A DNA stretch of 64,000 nt from Cacajao melanocephalus (GCA_963573385.1 CAUYLG010034765.1:1-64000); one strand, 5' to 3'; numbered from the stretch's first letter, positions 10,368 through 22,844 are shown. The notes: generated by a model from the letters alone, not told the origin. Program-made: numbers and translations.

Positions 10368-12005
10368 CATTTTCCTTTTGTAACATTAATATGTAAAAAT
10401 CAGAGTGGACCTAAATTTCTATTGTCTAGTGAGTTTGTAAACTGAAAAGAATGAAAGTGTGCAGATTCTTATGAAAGGTGCCCATATCTGCATTTTTTAT
10501 GAAGAGTGGCTCCATGTACGCTTTGTCTACACCTGGCAAGATATCTGGATTACGGCCAAAGCCAGTTTGTGGACTTCAGCTTCACCAGTAGCTCCTGCCA
10601 AGTTATTTGAGCTGAAGTAACTAAAAGAATGGATTAGCCAACCATTTATTACGGATCATAAAAGAGAAGAATTTGCATTTTCTAAAAAATTAAGATATGT
10701 ATTTCTGGTATTTGAAACTAAAAAATTATTTATTAGCCTTTCCATTCCCTAGAACATTACTTTGAGTGGAGTTACATCAGTGAGCATGATAGTCACATTT
10801 CTTGACCTCATAAAACTTAGTTTATTGAAATTAATATCCTAACACTATTCATTTGACTTTCTGTTAATTTTTCAACCTCTCTTTGCAAGTTTCATCTATA
10901 TAGCAGTGCTTAGTTTCAAAAATTAAAAGAATGAAAATAGACATTATCAGACTTTCATAACACCCCTTGAGACAGAGTTGCCAGAAAAAATATAGAACTC
11001 CCTGTCAAATTTGAATTTCAGATAAACAATAAATAACTTTTTATACATAAGTATGTCTTGTACAATATTTAGGTATACCTTAAATTGGATATAGCTAAAT
11101 ATGGAAAGTCTAAATAAGAGAGTCTCTGGATGTCATCAAAGTAGGAAGAGTGACATTCACTATCAAGAGATCACTATGATGGCAACAGTCTGTCCACTCT
11201 ACATCCCACAACCCCCGCCATTCTCGACGCCCCCCGTCCCCCAGCCACCCGATAAACAGTATCATCTCAGAATCAGATTGATACTGTACTTCAAACTAGC
11301 TAGTCATCTCAATCTATCTTCACCATATGTGCTTATTAATGTGATGTATTATATACAGCAGATACCACACACAGCACCCTCTCTACTTTCCATATTTAAA
11401 AATACTTCTAACTGATCAGATCATAGAAGATTACTTCCAAAATATTCTGCATAAAGAACAACCTGAAGGAAATTCAGTAATAAGGCATGGCTCAATTTCA
11501 GTGGCTAAATTACCAATTTATATTTTGGGTTTATAAATAGTCTTGAGTATTGATTTTGAATTAGGAGATCAAATGTTTTTATTGCAATTCAGGACTTTTT
11601 GTCCACATTTTGGGGGATACAGGAAAACAGAAGACATAATTGTTATCCTCCAAAATGAACTGGTGGCCTTGTTTAATTGACACTCTTCGGACATTTGTGA
11701 AATTGACAGGGTTTGCCACATCTAGAGGTCAATAAGGGACCCTTTGGGGATAAATGCTCGATTGAGTGTTTCAAACATGAAACCTAGGAGGTGGGAGAGA
11801 CAGGGCCGGGAAAAACTTGGTAGAAAAGGTAGGACTTGACAGGAAGAAACATGATCTATGATGTGACTAAAATATGAAGTGTGCAAGTATAGAAAAACTA
11901 AGTTTATATTATAGGATTTGGCATAGCAATGTTGCGTATGATGGTATATCACCTCTTTACACATTGCCTCGGTGTCAGAAATCCTAATATCATTATATTG
12001 TATTT

Positions 12006-12087
12006 TAACCTCACTTATCTTGTTACTGAAATCCCAAGATTAGTGAAGCTACCTTCTAATAAATGCTTTTAAGTGGACTGTAAAAGC
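12006..12087 (+). repeat. Local duplication, copy 2 (82 bp)
   Basis: Direct-orientation partner of 10286-10367. It ends about 125 bp before an Alu, so the Alu did not mediate the event directly. Confidence 0.8.
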
Positions 12088-12211
12088 TAGAAAAATTCTA
12101 TGGATGAAATTGGAGTTTATTTCAGTTGCTCAGCTCACTCTAAATGAAATATAAACAGTCTGCTTTTCTTAAAATTAAAGAGTTTTTAAAAAGTATAAGA
12201 AATATATTCAA

Positions 12212-12500
12212 GGCCAGGCATGGTGACTCATGCCTGTAATCCCAGCACTTTGGGAGGCCAAGGTGGGCAGATCACCTGAGGTCACAAGTTCAAGACCAGC
12301 CTGGCCAACATGGCGAAACCCCATCTCTACTAAAAATATAAAAATTAGCCGGGCATCGTGGCAGGCGCCAGTAGTCCCAGCTACTCTGGAGGCTGAGGCA
12401 GAAGTGCTTGAACCTAGGAGGCGGAGGGGTGGAGGTTGCAGTGAGCTGAGATTGTGCCACTGTACTCCAACCTGGGCGACAGAGAGAGACTCTGTCTCAA
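12212..12500 (+). mobile_element. Alu element (AluS-like)
   Basis: Complete Alu from GGCCAGGCATGGTGACTCA to TCTGTCTCAA. The A-tail has been replaced by a TA/GATA microsatellite. Confidence 0.93.
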
Positions 12501-12660
12501 TATATATATATATAGATAGATAGATAGATAGATATATAATATCCCATTTTTGAACACAAAAATGGGATATTATATATATATTTATTTATATAAATATATA
12601 AAAATGGGATTTATATATATATTTATTTTTGTATTCAAAATATGGGATAGTATGTGCATG
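12500..12660. repeat. AT-rich microsatellite with perfect inverted repeat
   Basis: An (AT)n(GATA)n run grows from the Alu tail. It is followed by a perfect inverted repeat: arms 12532-12551 and 12558-12577 (20 bp each) around a 6-base loop GAACAC, centred on ATCCCATTTTT / AAAAATGGGAT. The AAAATGGGAT motif recurs at about 12600 and, changed, near 12640. This looks like microsatellite growth plus small inverted copying. Confidence 0.8.
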
Positions 12661-14300
12661 TAAAATTCTAAATTATATATTTGTTGTTTGACATGATTAT
12701 ATTTTTGTTAAAAATTGACATTTTCAATAACAAACTACAACAAACTACATAATTTTTCTTTTAATCAGTTTATTATTCTATAATTATTTAACTTCATTTT
12801 CTGATAGCTGATTTTAGAAATTCATATACCTTAACAGTTTAAGAACAGAAGATTAAAATAATTAAATGAATTTATTTACAGTTCAAAATCAAAAATCAGA
12901 ACATTCAAAGCTACAGGTAGTAAGATAGATGCTACTATTTCTTTACAAATAATCTTTTCTAAGGTCTTTGATTTTGGAATATGATCCTACTTAAGCACAC
13001 TGCAAGCTTTCTTAATTTTAGCTCATTCATGTTTTGTACTTACCTAAAAGCAAGAGTGAACCTATACATTATTCTTGGCACTTCACCTAAAATAAAGCCA
13101 TTGAAAGCCCCAGCTTCACATTTATGTAGGTCTTATGGAATGCCTTGGTTATGTCACACATTTGGAAATGTCAGATCAATAGCTATGGGGGCTGAAATGT
13201 GCTACTTCACTTTAATAAACAAGAATTAGAAGGCAGGGCATTACAGTAGGAAGATATATGTATGAGTTTTGGGAAGATAGGCAGAGACCAAAACCAAACA
13301 GATCACCATCAGTATTTCGAGTGGGAGGAGTGTTTGAAATGCACTGAGATGGCAACTGAAGAACCACTGGCAAGCTTAATTGAGGGCCATAATTCAGTTC
13401 ACTAGGGTCAAAATTGGGCAAAGCTATGGAGGATGAAGCCCATTGGCTTAGCCATATAGGCTGAGGTCAGGGAAGGCCAATGCCATCATCAGACAAGTTA
13501 GCAAGGCATACTGAGACTTTCTTAAGAAAACCAGATAAGCAGAAACTGAGGTCTAGCTCAGATAATACTATCAGTCTCCATGAGTTATTTTGATAAGAGG
13601 CTATATTTAACTTAGACCTTTTCTCTGCATGGGCAGGTAAAAGTCTTCCATGGACAACTCTGTTACTATATCAGTATTTCTAGGACTGTGTTTGTTGAGG
13701 CAGGTAAGCAGCTGAAGTTTCAGACTCCCAAAACCTAACCCATGTTTGTGTTGGGTGCTAGTGATCTGTCCTGAGACCTTAGCAGGGAATCTCTCAGATG
13801 CTAAGTTCTCCAATTGCCTTTTAGCCTCCTTCATGGTACTTTTACTCTGGTCCTGCCCCCACCCTCTACCCGCCAACATCCTGGGATAAGGGCCAGGCTT
13901 AGCATGAGGGTTTAGAGGTACATTGCTTATTAAAAAAAAAAAAGTCTCTAATTGGTGACAATTATTCTGTGCAACTGTATTTAGCTCTAAAGTGCTACGT
14001 GTGCTTAGGGATTGCTCTTACTGGAAACAGGTGTATGGAGATAGATGGGAATGATATAAATATTCTCAATGAACGGAAAAACACATCTAGAAATATTTGT
14101 TTTACTCTTCCTTATCAAAGCTTTTAAAACTACTAAACTCTGATCTTGGGTTCCTAAGTGTCTCTGGGGAAGGTCATTTGATTCTGCTGTATTGTCAGGC
14201 TATCTAACATCTGCAAGGTGTCAAACCTGGACACTTGGAAATTAGTGTCGGTGTTTTTTGGTTATCACAACGACAAGGGAGTAATACCAGCATTTAGTGG
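12661..14300. other. Unassigned sequence
   Basis: AT-rich to about 13200, then moderate GC. 13420-13900 has the texture of an old LTR or unique intronic DNA, but no family is recognised. A 90-codon minus frame (13607-13879) has no known domain. Confidence 0.4.
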
Positions 14301-14716
14301 TGATGTGCTGTGGATCTTTATCACCTCTAAAATTCATGTTGAAATGTAATCCCCCGTGTTGGAGGTAGCACCTGGTGAGAGGTATTTGGGTCATGGGTGT
14401 GGATCCCCCATAAATATCTTGGTATGCTCCTCCTGATAATGAGTGAATTCTTGTTCTGAGTTTATATGAGATCCTGGTTGGTAAAAAAATGTAGCACCGC
14501 TCCCACCTTCTCTTGCCTTTGCTACCTGATGCACCTGCTCCCTCTTCACCTTCTGCCGTGATTGTAAGCTCCCGAGTCCTTCACCAGAAGCCGCGTAGAT
14601 GCCACCACCATGCTTCCTGTACAGTCTGCAGAACTGTGAGTCAATTCATCCTCTTTTCTTTATAAATTACCCAGTCTCAGATATTACTTTATAGTGACAC
14701 AAAATGGACTAACACA
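14301..14716 (+). mobile_element. Solitary MST-type LTR (MaLR, ERVL)
   Basis: MST LTR in plus orientation: AATTCATGTTGAAATGTAAT near 14331, GGTAGCACCTGGTGAGAGG at 14364, TCTTTATAAATTACCCAGTC in the 3' third and the terminus ATGGACTAACACA. No internal viral sequence flanks it, so it is solitary. The 5' edge is diverged and approximate. Confidence 0.85.
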
Positions 14717-14999
14717 AGTGGAGAACAGCCAGTGATGCTAAGCTTTCTATAAATGCACAAGACAACAATCTTGCACAATCAGGAATTCCGCTAGCACTAC
14801 CATGATTGGCAATACCTGTAGTGATTTCTAGTTGACTCCTAGGGGCATTGGCACTGACATTTATACAAAACTTTTTCTGCTTTTCCTAAATACACTGGGG
14901 ATTTCATATTTTTGTTTTCTCAGATGCTTCATATCAGTCAACAAAAACTTGAATTCCTTTCCTCTTCCCTTCATTATTCTTTATCTCTGTTCAACTTGT

Positions 15000-15840
15000 T
15001 CTCTTTCCTCTGCTCTTACAGAAGGAAATCTTTCATCTCCTTTCCAAAGCTAAGGACAGCTCCATTCAGAGCTTTGCTAACATCCCACTCCATCTCATCC
15101 CCAACTCTGTGTCTTGCATCTTTAATGCCCTGACAGTCCCTTCTTCCGCTTAAATGAGTGCTTAAGTATTCCTATCCCAGATACCAAATAAAAGCAAAAG
15201 CAAAAACTCTTAAACCTGCCACTTAACTCCTTAATGTTCCTTATCGTTTCTTCAGCAGAAGGCTCAGAGTCTATAAACTGTTTTATGCAGTCACTGCCTC
15301 TAGTTCCTCGCCATTCATTGGCTTTTAAATCTCTTGTAATCTGATTTCTACTGCTCTAATTCTGTTCTCTTGAGCAATGACAGGTTGCCAGAACCACTCT
15401 TTCTCACTCTTCAGATTCCTTGGATTCCTCTACAAAATTGAATTCTTGATAAATCCCTTGTTAAAGATCATTTCTTCTCCCTTTGCTTCAGTTTACCTCT
15501 TGACAGTCCTAGGAAGACTGAGGCCAAATGAGCCCCTTTATTTTCTTGAATTCCACTTTAATATTTCACTATCTTTATAAATCCAGGATTCTCATGTTCC
15601 ATCTTTGGGGCTCCTATTCCTCACCCTCTTCCCATACACTGGATACTGAGCTTGGGCCCCCTCTGCTGACTGTACTTAGCCTTCTTCTCAACTAAGTGAA
15701 TGTTCTGAAATCTACAAACATGGCTAACCATAACCCCTCTCTTACACTCTAGGCTAAACTGCCAACTTCCTGACAGATAACTCCAATTGGATTTCCACTG
15801 TCACTCCTGATATTCAACAAAATGACATCCAAAATATTTT
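15000..15840 (+). mobile_element. L2 LINE, ORF2 region, fragment 1
   Basis: A pyrimidine-rich plus strand with the layout of L2 ORF2: a CACTGCCTCTAGTTCCTCGC block near 15292, GAACCACTCTTTCTC at 15390 and a block at 15748-15830 matching the L2 'aactgccta-cttgaca' stretch. It is the start of a broken L2 that continues in pieces to 18342. No frame survives. Confidence 0.6.
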
Positions 15841-16114
15841 GGCATATTTCTTGTACAGTATTTTATGTTTAGTGATCATTTTCATACATGACTGTCTCAA
15901 CTACCAGTTCGTACCAGCCTGAGACAGGATGGTTTCTTATTTTATTTCTTTTTTCCTCTAGCACCTAGCATAGTGCTTTAAAAAATGGATGATAAAGAGG
16001 AGCGAAGACTTGAAGTTCCTTTGGGAAATGGATTGTGTCATATCCGTGGCACAGTACCTAGCACAGCTATAGCACAGTGCTTAGCACAACTGCACTAAGC
16101 AAATTTTTTTTAGT
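15841..16114. other. Sequence between L2 pieces; 3'-tail-like CTAGCACAGTG repeats
   Basis: Contains three related motifs (CACCTAGCATAGTGC, TACCTAGCACAGCT, CACAGTGCTTAGCAC) at 15961-16087. These resemble the L2/MIR phrase 'cctagcacagtgc', so another diverged SINE/LINE tail probably inserted here. Confidence 0.35.
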
Positions 16115-16340
16115 GAATCTGTCATCTCTTCTTCCAAAGACACCTCTGATTTCTTTTTTATCAATGTCAATGATACTATCATTTTCCTAGCAACCCAAGT
16201 TACAAACCTCAGTCTTCTCTGATTCTTCCCTGGTCCCTAAATCCACAGTCCTCAAGTCTGATAAGTCTTCCTCAAAGATTTTAAATATTTCTCTTTCATT
16301 TCCACTGTCACCATGCTAATATGTGCTTTCACTTAGACCA
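16115..16340 (+). mobile_element. L2 LINE, fragment 2
   Basis: Matches the L2 block encoding the region after the RT core: CAACCCAAGTTACAAACCTC at 16192, a GATTCTTCCCTGGTCCCT block, then TCAAGTCTGATAAGTCTTCC. It continues after an unidentified interruption at 16341-16600. Confidence 0.65.
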
Positions 16341-16599
16341 GTATTGCCAATCTGCTCTCTTTCAGTCTATCAAAGGTTCATGGAGGCATACAAAGAAAAT
16401 GAAAAGAGTTCTTCAGGAGCAAATAAGTTTTGGAGGTAAACACTGGGACAGTTGAAAGGTAACTAGGTTTTTTGGCTGAGTATCCTCTCTGAACCTTTCA
16501 TTTTAAAAAATATAGATATCTTTTAAAGGGAATATAATATATGGGGATTTACAATAGAAGCATTTTCCTGATGCTACACCAATTAACATCTCCTGAGTC

Positions 16600-16750
16600 C
16601 ATAGAATACAAGTCCAGAAAATCTGCCACTAGACTACTAAACTACCATCCTAATTGCTCTCCCTGACTTGAGTGACTATTTTTTTCCTAACCTATCATTT
16701 AAAATAATGCTTAAACTAGACTTCCTGAAATCCAGCTCTGATTGATAGAT
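16600..16750 (+). mobile_element. L2 LINE, fragment 3
   Basis: GACTACTAAACTACCATCCT (16633) and CTAATTGCTCTCCCTGACTT match the next L2 consensus block, colinear with fragment 2. Confidence 0.6.
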
Positions 16751-16849
16751 TATAATTTTCTTGTTTATTCACATTCCCAAAAGAAATGTTTATTGACTCT
16801 CAATTACTTAACTAATAAACTTTCCAAATGTCTAGTTATTTTTAGCATG

Positions 16850-17220
16850 GTGCAATATCCTGTAACAGTTAAGTTAGGCTGCATTAGCAAACAACTCACC
16901 CTTCTCAGTGGATTAAAATAACAAATGCTTATTTCTTGCTCATGTTATGTGCCCATCTCGTGTCAGCAGGGAGACTTTGCTCATGTTGAGTAGCTCAAGG
17001 ACTCAAGCTGACGGAGTCTTGCCAGAGGACAGAGAGAGCACTGGCATGTCTTGCACTAGCAAAGTTCTTTAACCAGGAAATGACACATGCCACTTATGCT
17101 CAAAACTTAGTGGTCAGAACTAGTCATATGACCTCATTCCTTCATGAGAGGCCCAGAACTACAATTATATCATGTGCCAAAAATGGGATAGAACCAGAAA
17201 TATCTGAGAAACAACATTAA
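16850..17220. repeat. Probable mammalian interspersed repeat, family not named
   Basis: A moderate-GC segment with the layout of a common old repeat: GGCTGCATTAGCAAACAAC, CAGTGGATTAAAATAACAAA, GCTTATTTCTTGCTCATG, then CCAGGAAATGACACATGCC and CAGAACTAGTCATATGACC. It sits between colinear L2 pieces, so it inserted into the L2. I cannot assign a family from memory. Confidence 0.55.
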
Positions 17221-17345
17221 TAAATGCCCAGCCTACACTCACGCCCTCATGATCTCTGATCTATCTTTTCTTGTTTATTCTTTTATCATACACAGTACAC
17301 TTCAGTCAACCCAGGCTGTTTCTGCCATTCATTTAATAACCAGCA
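17220..17345 (+). mobile_element. L2 LINE, fragment 4
   Basis: GCCCAGCCTACACTCACGCC (17227) and the following pyrimidine-rich block align with L2 'gcctacctctccagcctcat'; colinear with fragments 2 and 3. Confidence 0.5.
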
Positions 17346-17465
17346 CTATTTATTGTTTGCCTCTTGGGTAGCAGATACTGTGATGAACAGTTAATTTCAT
17401 CACAGAGTGATGAGGGCCATTCTAAGACTAGGAAGCACAGAGGATAAGCACCAAACTCCAGTCTC

Positions 17466-17573
<108 letters not shown>

Positions 17574-17614
17574 CAGTGGGAACAGGTAGAAGCTAAAGTT
17601 GGAGAAACCTACAT

Positions 17615-17748
17615 TGAGTTTTAAATTTCTTTTATTTTTAACTGGGGTGGGTAAATAGTAGAAATATATATTTATGGGATGCATGAGATGTTTTGATACA
17701 GGCATGCAATGTTAAATAAGCACATCATGGAGAATGGAGTACATTGAG
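17615..17748 (-). mobile_element. L1 3' end fragment (L1PB/L1MA type), minus strand
   Basis: GGGTAAATAGTAGAAATATA, TTTATGGGATGCATGAGATG and TTTTGATACAGGCATGCAAT match the reverse complement of the 3' terminus of older primate L1s. Only about 130 bp is present, a severely 5'-truncated insertion. Confidence 0.75.
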
Positions 17749-17984
17749 AGTTAAGAAAAAATCTGTGGCAATTTTCTGAGATGGAGGTGGGGAAGTAGCC
17801 CAGGGAGGGAGAGGGAATGAGAGAAAGGGTATTCAAAGCTAAAGATGCTGAGAGAGATAATTTGCAGGTGGGAAGACAGAACAGTTGAGGCTGAGGATAG
17901 GAGGCTTGGACAGAACATAGAAGACCTCTTTGCTGCATTAAACACCTTGAACTTTATTATCTCCAAGATATAATTTGTACTTTC

Positions 17985-18342
17985 CCAACATCATGTCTCT
18001 GATCTCACTATTTCTTTCAAACAACTTTCTCTTCTAATCTGTCTTTTCACATCAGAATATTCATTTCTACACACCAATGCCAGCTGAAATGATTCTTCAT
18101 ATATGAAGGGTCTTTCATTTTCTCCACCAGGAATAATCTCTATCCATGTTTTGATCTTCAGGCATCTTCTGCCTTGCTTTGACATGAGAGTCTTTCTATC
18201 CTGTGTTAAATTTTTATCTGCCCTCAGGTCCATCTGCTCCTTGAAGGATAGAAAGTATATTTTATTCTTCATCTATCCTGCCCTTACAATCATTCCCCTA
18301 GGCACCAAGCACATGGCAGATGCTCAATAAATATTTGTGACC
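17985..18342 (+). mobile_element. L2 LINE, 3' end (fragment 5)
   Basis: Ends with the L2 tail: CTCCTTGAAGGATAGAAAG at 18237, CTAGGCACCAAGCACATGGC at 18298 and the terminal GATGCTCAATAAATATTTGT. It closes the L2 that begins near 15000. 17749-17984 between the pieces is unassigned. Confidence 0.75.
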
Positions 18343-18885
18343 CATGAATCACTTTTTCATAGCTTTTTAGTGTCAATTTATAAGCTAGTAGCAGTGAAGA
18401 TAATATCATTTTCAATAAGAAAATACCTTTAGTCAAGAGAACTGTTAGGTGTATCCACTTTTTTGAGGGAGATTTTGTTTGGAGGGGGTTAAAAATACTT
18501 TGAATTATTAAATTGGATAATTTTGGGGCCTATTTTCTTTCATGGTATTAGAATGAATGGAAAATAAAGCAATTGGAGAAAAGAGTAGAACCTTTTATTG
18601 CATTTGTGGAAATTATAAGGATTATATTAATATGTCTTGGGTACTAAAGTCTTACTGGTTAAGTTATATTTTTCAGGTGGGTGTAATAATTGATTCAACT
18701 GTTTTTTCACACGTGTATGTAATTTATGAATTGTTATGCAATTAATAAAAATATTTTAGAAAAATGTACACCTTTCACTTTCTAATTTTCTTTTTATCTT
18801 TTAGTTTTCTGCCTTTTATAAACACTTCTGTCCCCAAGGAAATTAATTTGTATCATAATTAATTTGTATCGTAATAGAGGCATTT
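18343..18885. other. Unassigned AT-rich sequence
   Basis: No element recognised. A 16-bp tandem pair (AATTAATTTGTATC repeated) is at 18840-18872. Confidence 0.4.
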
Positions 18886-19427
18886 TGTCAAAATAAGCAT
18901 CCGGGCATAGGACGCTCCACCCCAAAATATGGCTGTAGGTGACCAGAATATGCTTCTTTGACGTATTTTCAGCTGGTTATTCTGGGAAACTGCAGACACA
19001 GGAGTAGCTCTGAAAGGCTGCCCTTTTGTAAAATAAACCTACATGTATGAAGGACGTCTAGATTAGTAAAAGTATCTGTACCAGGTAGAGAGTTACTGTG
19101 AGACAACTTTTATTACCTAAGAGACTTTTTAATCTGCATGATAAGACAATCTTTATTCATCATACATTTCTTCCCCTCACCCTCCTGCAGCTTGTCTCTA
19201 CCATCCACTAGAAGCCCCAAGCCCTTATTCCTTTGCTGTAGCTCAAGATGCAATATAAGCTTCAATCAGGTGGTCCTCCTTCAAGTCTCATACTTTGTGA
19301 GACTCTTGTGTGCACATAAGTAATTAAGTATGTTTTTTCTCCTGTTAATCTATCTTCCATCAATTTAATTTGTAGCCCAGTGAAAGAACCTTGGAAGGTA
19401 GAGGGAAGCTATCTTTCTCCCCTCAGC
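18886..19427 (+). mobile_element. Solitary LTR, ERVL-like (resembles LTR33 group)
   Basis: LTR organisation, from TGTCAAAATAAGC to CCCCTCAGCA. An A/T-rich U3 contains CCACCCCAAAATATGGC, and the 3' part has TCCTTCAAGTCTCATAC, then TTTTCTCCTGTTAATCTATC and a GGTAGAGGGAAGCTATC end block, the usual 3' layout of several ERVL LTRs. Family name and edges are approximate; no internal region is present. Confidence 0.55.
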
Positions 19428-21059
19428 AAAAGCAAACCTTATACATTGTATTGCTGTTTAGTTTCTATTTCAGTGAGTATTCAGTATTTGAAAAAGTATA
19501 TTTTCCCTAAGAATATAATAGTTCCTAAGTATTAGCATTAAATGAATTTCTTCTTGTGTAAGTAGGACTCAGAGTTAGAGATTTGTGCCCACTTTTAGGT
19601 TTCCCAAGTCGATGGTTGTACAGTTCAGTAAAACATACAGTGGCCTAAAGCCTGTGTCGTCTAAACCTGCCCACTTTCTAACTTGAGTATTTAAGCAGAT
19701 GTGATGTGACATATTCATTTATACCTAAGGATATTGATAAATTTCTACCAGTTTGTCCTTCTTTCTCACCCTGTCTCCTTTGTTATTTGTAAAATGCAGT
19801 TTTGAACGTCCTGAGGTTAGCGCCATTTCTACAAGAGATTGAAAAACTAATTACCCCGTGTGATTCCAACCTTGTATTCATTAACAACTTGCTCTAATCA
19901 GCTGGATAACTGGCACCAACAGTATGGGATGTTGAACTGAATCATTACTCCAGAATACAATCATTTAAAAATGGAATGGCCACTTTCAGTATCTGGATAA
20001 TCTTGGAATCTCTACTTGAAAAGCCAAATCCTGGGAAACATCTAGACCTAGAAATACAGTTTCTGATTTTGTCAACCAGTGAAGCATGTGGCCACCACAT
20101 GGCTTACCTTCTGGTCAGAAATATCACCACTATCCACCCACCTCACCCCTCACACACACAATACTGAAATTTTCCTGAGAACAAAGAGCATGGTTTATTA
20201 TTCTTTTTAATAAACTGACCATGGCAAGAGTAATTTGGTCTTAATGTTTTCTATAAGTACCGGGGAACAACACACAAAGCCTCTTTTTGAGTATCTTTGA
20301 ATGACTCATTTCCTGGGTGTGCTCAATCATGATGAAATCAGGAAAGCTATGATACATTTAAATTTAAGATTTTTATTTTCTGGATAAGTAAAATTGGAGA
20401 AAAATCATATTCTTTTCTGGAGGAGGGGGAGCGTCTGGTAACTTCACTAAGAAGGAAGGAGTAAATATGTTTCTAGTTGCTTTGAGCAAGCCGTATGGTG
20501 CCAATCAACACTAACACCGGCCAGTGAGAGAGCTGAATTTCACTCCTGTGTTTCGAGACTCAGTCTGATCCTCTATCGTTTCCATTCCTAGATTCTGTGC
20601 ACATCTATTTTCTTCCTTGTATTCTCATTTAATACTTTCAAAAGATTATCTATTACCAATTGATATTTTCTTTTTTTCCTGTATAATTTATCAATAATAA
20701 TTTAGCCAAAACTAATAAGAAATTCTCCTGGAAGTCTGATCTCTAATGAATACTGAAACCAAGATCGACACATTAAAGGAAGTAATTAAGAAGGCACCCT
20801 ATTGTGTTGAGGTAGGCTAGGTCAGCCAAAACAGAGGCTTTTTATGTTTTTATGAGTTTTTGTCAAATTTAACGTATGTCTACATTTTAAAATAAAAATT
20901 TAATGGAATTTGTTTGTAGCTATGCTACTCTATAAATATTTATTTTTAAAATTATTTTTCATGTAACTTAAAGATGAGTTTTTTGAAAATAATGGCCTAG
21001 ACATGCCAGTAAAAGTACCTATTCAATTTGCAAAAAAAGTATTAAATACCACAGATATT
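19428..21059. other. Unassigned sequence
   Basis: 1.6 kb without recognisable repeats or exons. Composition is AT-rich and uniform. Confidence 0.4.
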
Positions 21060-21069
21060 TTCTACTTAA

Positions 21070-21120
21070 TTATATATATATACACAAGTGGTAAGTGTGT
21101 GTGTGCATGTGTGTGTATAC
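21070..21120. repeat. (TA)n/(TG)n simple repeat
   Basis: Short TATATA run, then interrupted GTGTGTGTGTGCATGTGTG. Confidence 0.85.
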
Positions 21121-21294
21121 GTGCTGCATAGCATACTAGCCACATAATAACTGTTAACTGTGAAAGGTTATAAGAGGTCAGTCATCTGTTTCATCATCTT
21201 ACTTCTTATTAACCATGGGGCATGGCTAACTAATGTGGTTTCTTACCTCTTACTCTTCCACCCCTTTTTTTTTATTGAAGTCACAGTCATAACT

Positions 21295-21400
21295 AGCCCA
21301 TACACAGTGCTCACTGTTTGCCAAGCAGGTTGCACTTTACACATGCTGACTCACTTAACTCTCACAGCAACTCTATCAAATAGGTTTTCCATTACTCTTC
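21295..21400 (+). mobile_element. MIR SINE fragment
   Basis: CACAGTGCTCACTGTTTGCC, then TTTACACATGCTGACTCAC, TTAACTCTCACAGCAACTC and AAATAGGT, the central MIR block. Confidence 0.8.
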
Positions 21401-21959
21401 ACATATTTCCTTTAAATTCCTTTTCTTTCTTTCCCTTGCTTCTTATTTAACCAAATTCTGACCTTAAATAAGCTCACCGCTCTTTTTCTATTCTCATATT
21501 CATACTTCTTATTTTAATTTTTTTCTGGCCCATTTTCCTTACTTGTGTCACTACTTTATCTTCCTGACATTTCGTTTTATCTCCCTGTTTCTATCACATT
21601 TTTCAGTACTTTTGCTTTTCCTAGAACTTTTAGCTGGCAGCCATTGCTGAGCAGTGAGCTCTCAAGGTGCAAAAGGCCGGTGCTCAAGACTCCCAAGACT
21701 GAGCTGCTCACTTATTCCCATATGATAGGAGTAGGTGAGGCTGACAGGCAGGCTGGGTGCCTGGGATGTCCAGCGGGGTCAGGCAAGCAACACTTGTAAT
21801 GAATAGAGCACTCACCATGTTAGATTGGGTTCAGAGATAATCACTCACTCAGTCAGATTGCTATTCAGATTAGCAATCTTGTGAAAAGTAATGCCCAACT
21901 TTCCCTGATGAGTATTTCAAGTTCACCCTCCCAGCAAAGATTCTTCAGAGAACTCCTTA
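21401..21959. other. Unassigned sequence
   Basis: A pyrimidine-rich stretch (21400-21620), then moderate-GC DNA. No element named. Confidence 0.35.
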
Positions 21960-22108
21960 ATAACCTTGCATTACGTTAGAGTCACCTGGAGAACTTGTTA
22001 AAACAGATCTGTAGGTCTGGGGAGGGGATCACAAATTTGCAATTCTAATGAGCTCCCAGGCTTCACAGATGCTGTCTGCCCACAGACCACTGTTGGAGTA
22101 GCACTGCT
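21960..22108 (+). mobile_element. MER5A-like hAT-Charlie element
   Basis: AGTCACCTGGAGAACTTGTT, GTAGGTCTGGGGAGGGGATC, AATTTGCAATTCTAATGAGC and a GATGCTGTCTGCCCACAGAC end block follow the MER5A consensus with an internal deletion. Non-autonomous relic. Confidence 0.8.
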
Positions 22109-22844
22109 TTACAGTTTATTTATTTTTCTAATTTTTGGTTTAAATAATTCTGAATACAGTTTAAAGCCAATCACCTGTACCCTTTTTCCAGTGTAAATGC
22201 TCTGCTAGACAACTCCTGTTGAGTAACATTCACTCATTAGATTCTGTTTTGTGTCTAAACAACACCAAGTTTCTTTAGTTTTATATAAATCTATTTTGTA
22301 AACCTTGCAGCACTCTTAATCTCTCTTTCATGCCTTCTACCAGTTGTCTACATCTTCCTCCAGTATAGATATGGAAACTGAACTAAATCTCTGTGTGTTT
22401 TAAATTTGAAAGAAGTTTTATTCCTAATTGGTTTTGCAGATTAACTTTTGGTTCCTATATATTTATTTTTAAAAAATATGTATTTAGCACCTACATATAA
22501 TGTACTATGAAAAGTGAACTGGAGATTAAAAAAAAGAAAAAAACTTAAGACACAGATCCAGAACTCCAGTTGCTTTGAAACACGGTAGGAAAATAAAACA
22601 TAACAAGACAATAACAAAACAAATCACAGAGAAATAGAATTTTGGGAACTGGAGTGGACCAATTAAATACCAAGCATTGAATAATAATATAAAACTGAAA
22701 CAGCAATTCAAGGGAAAATAGTTGAGTCAGTCAAGTTTAACTAGAAAAAATAAGGACACATAACAATTTTTCATTTGTATATCAGTACCCATATAAATAT
22801 ACTTTCTATCTATGCCACGCAGTTATTGCTGGATACATAGCCCC
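22109..22844. other. Unassigned AT-rich sequence
   Basis: No repeat recognised. Confidence 0.4.

Larger units (their letters stand above)
9131..12211. other. Unassigned AT-rich sequence
   Basis: About 3 kb with no recognisable transposon, RNA gene or coding exon apart from the 82-bp duplicated segment listed separately. A C-rich run at 11205-11250 inside a 104-codon frame is compositional. Any repeat here is too old to recognise by eye. Confidence 0.4.
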
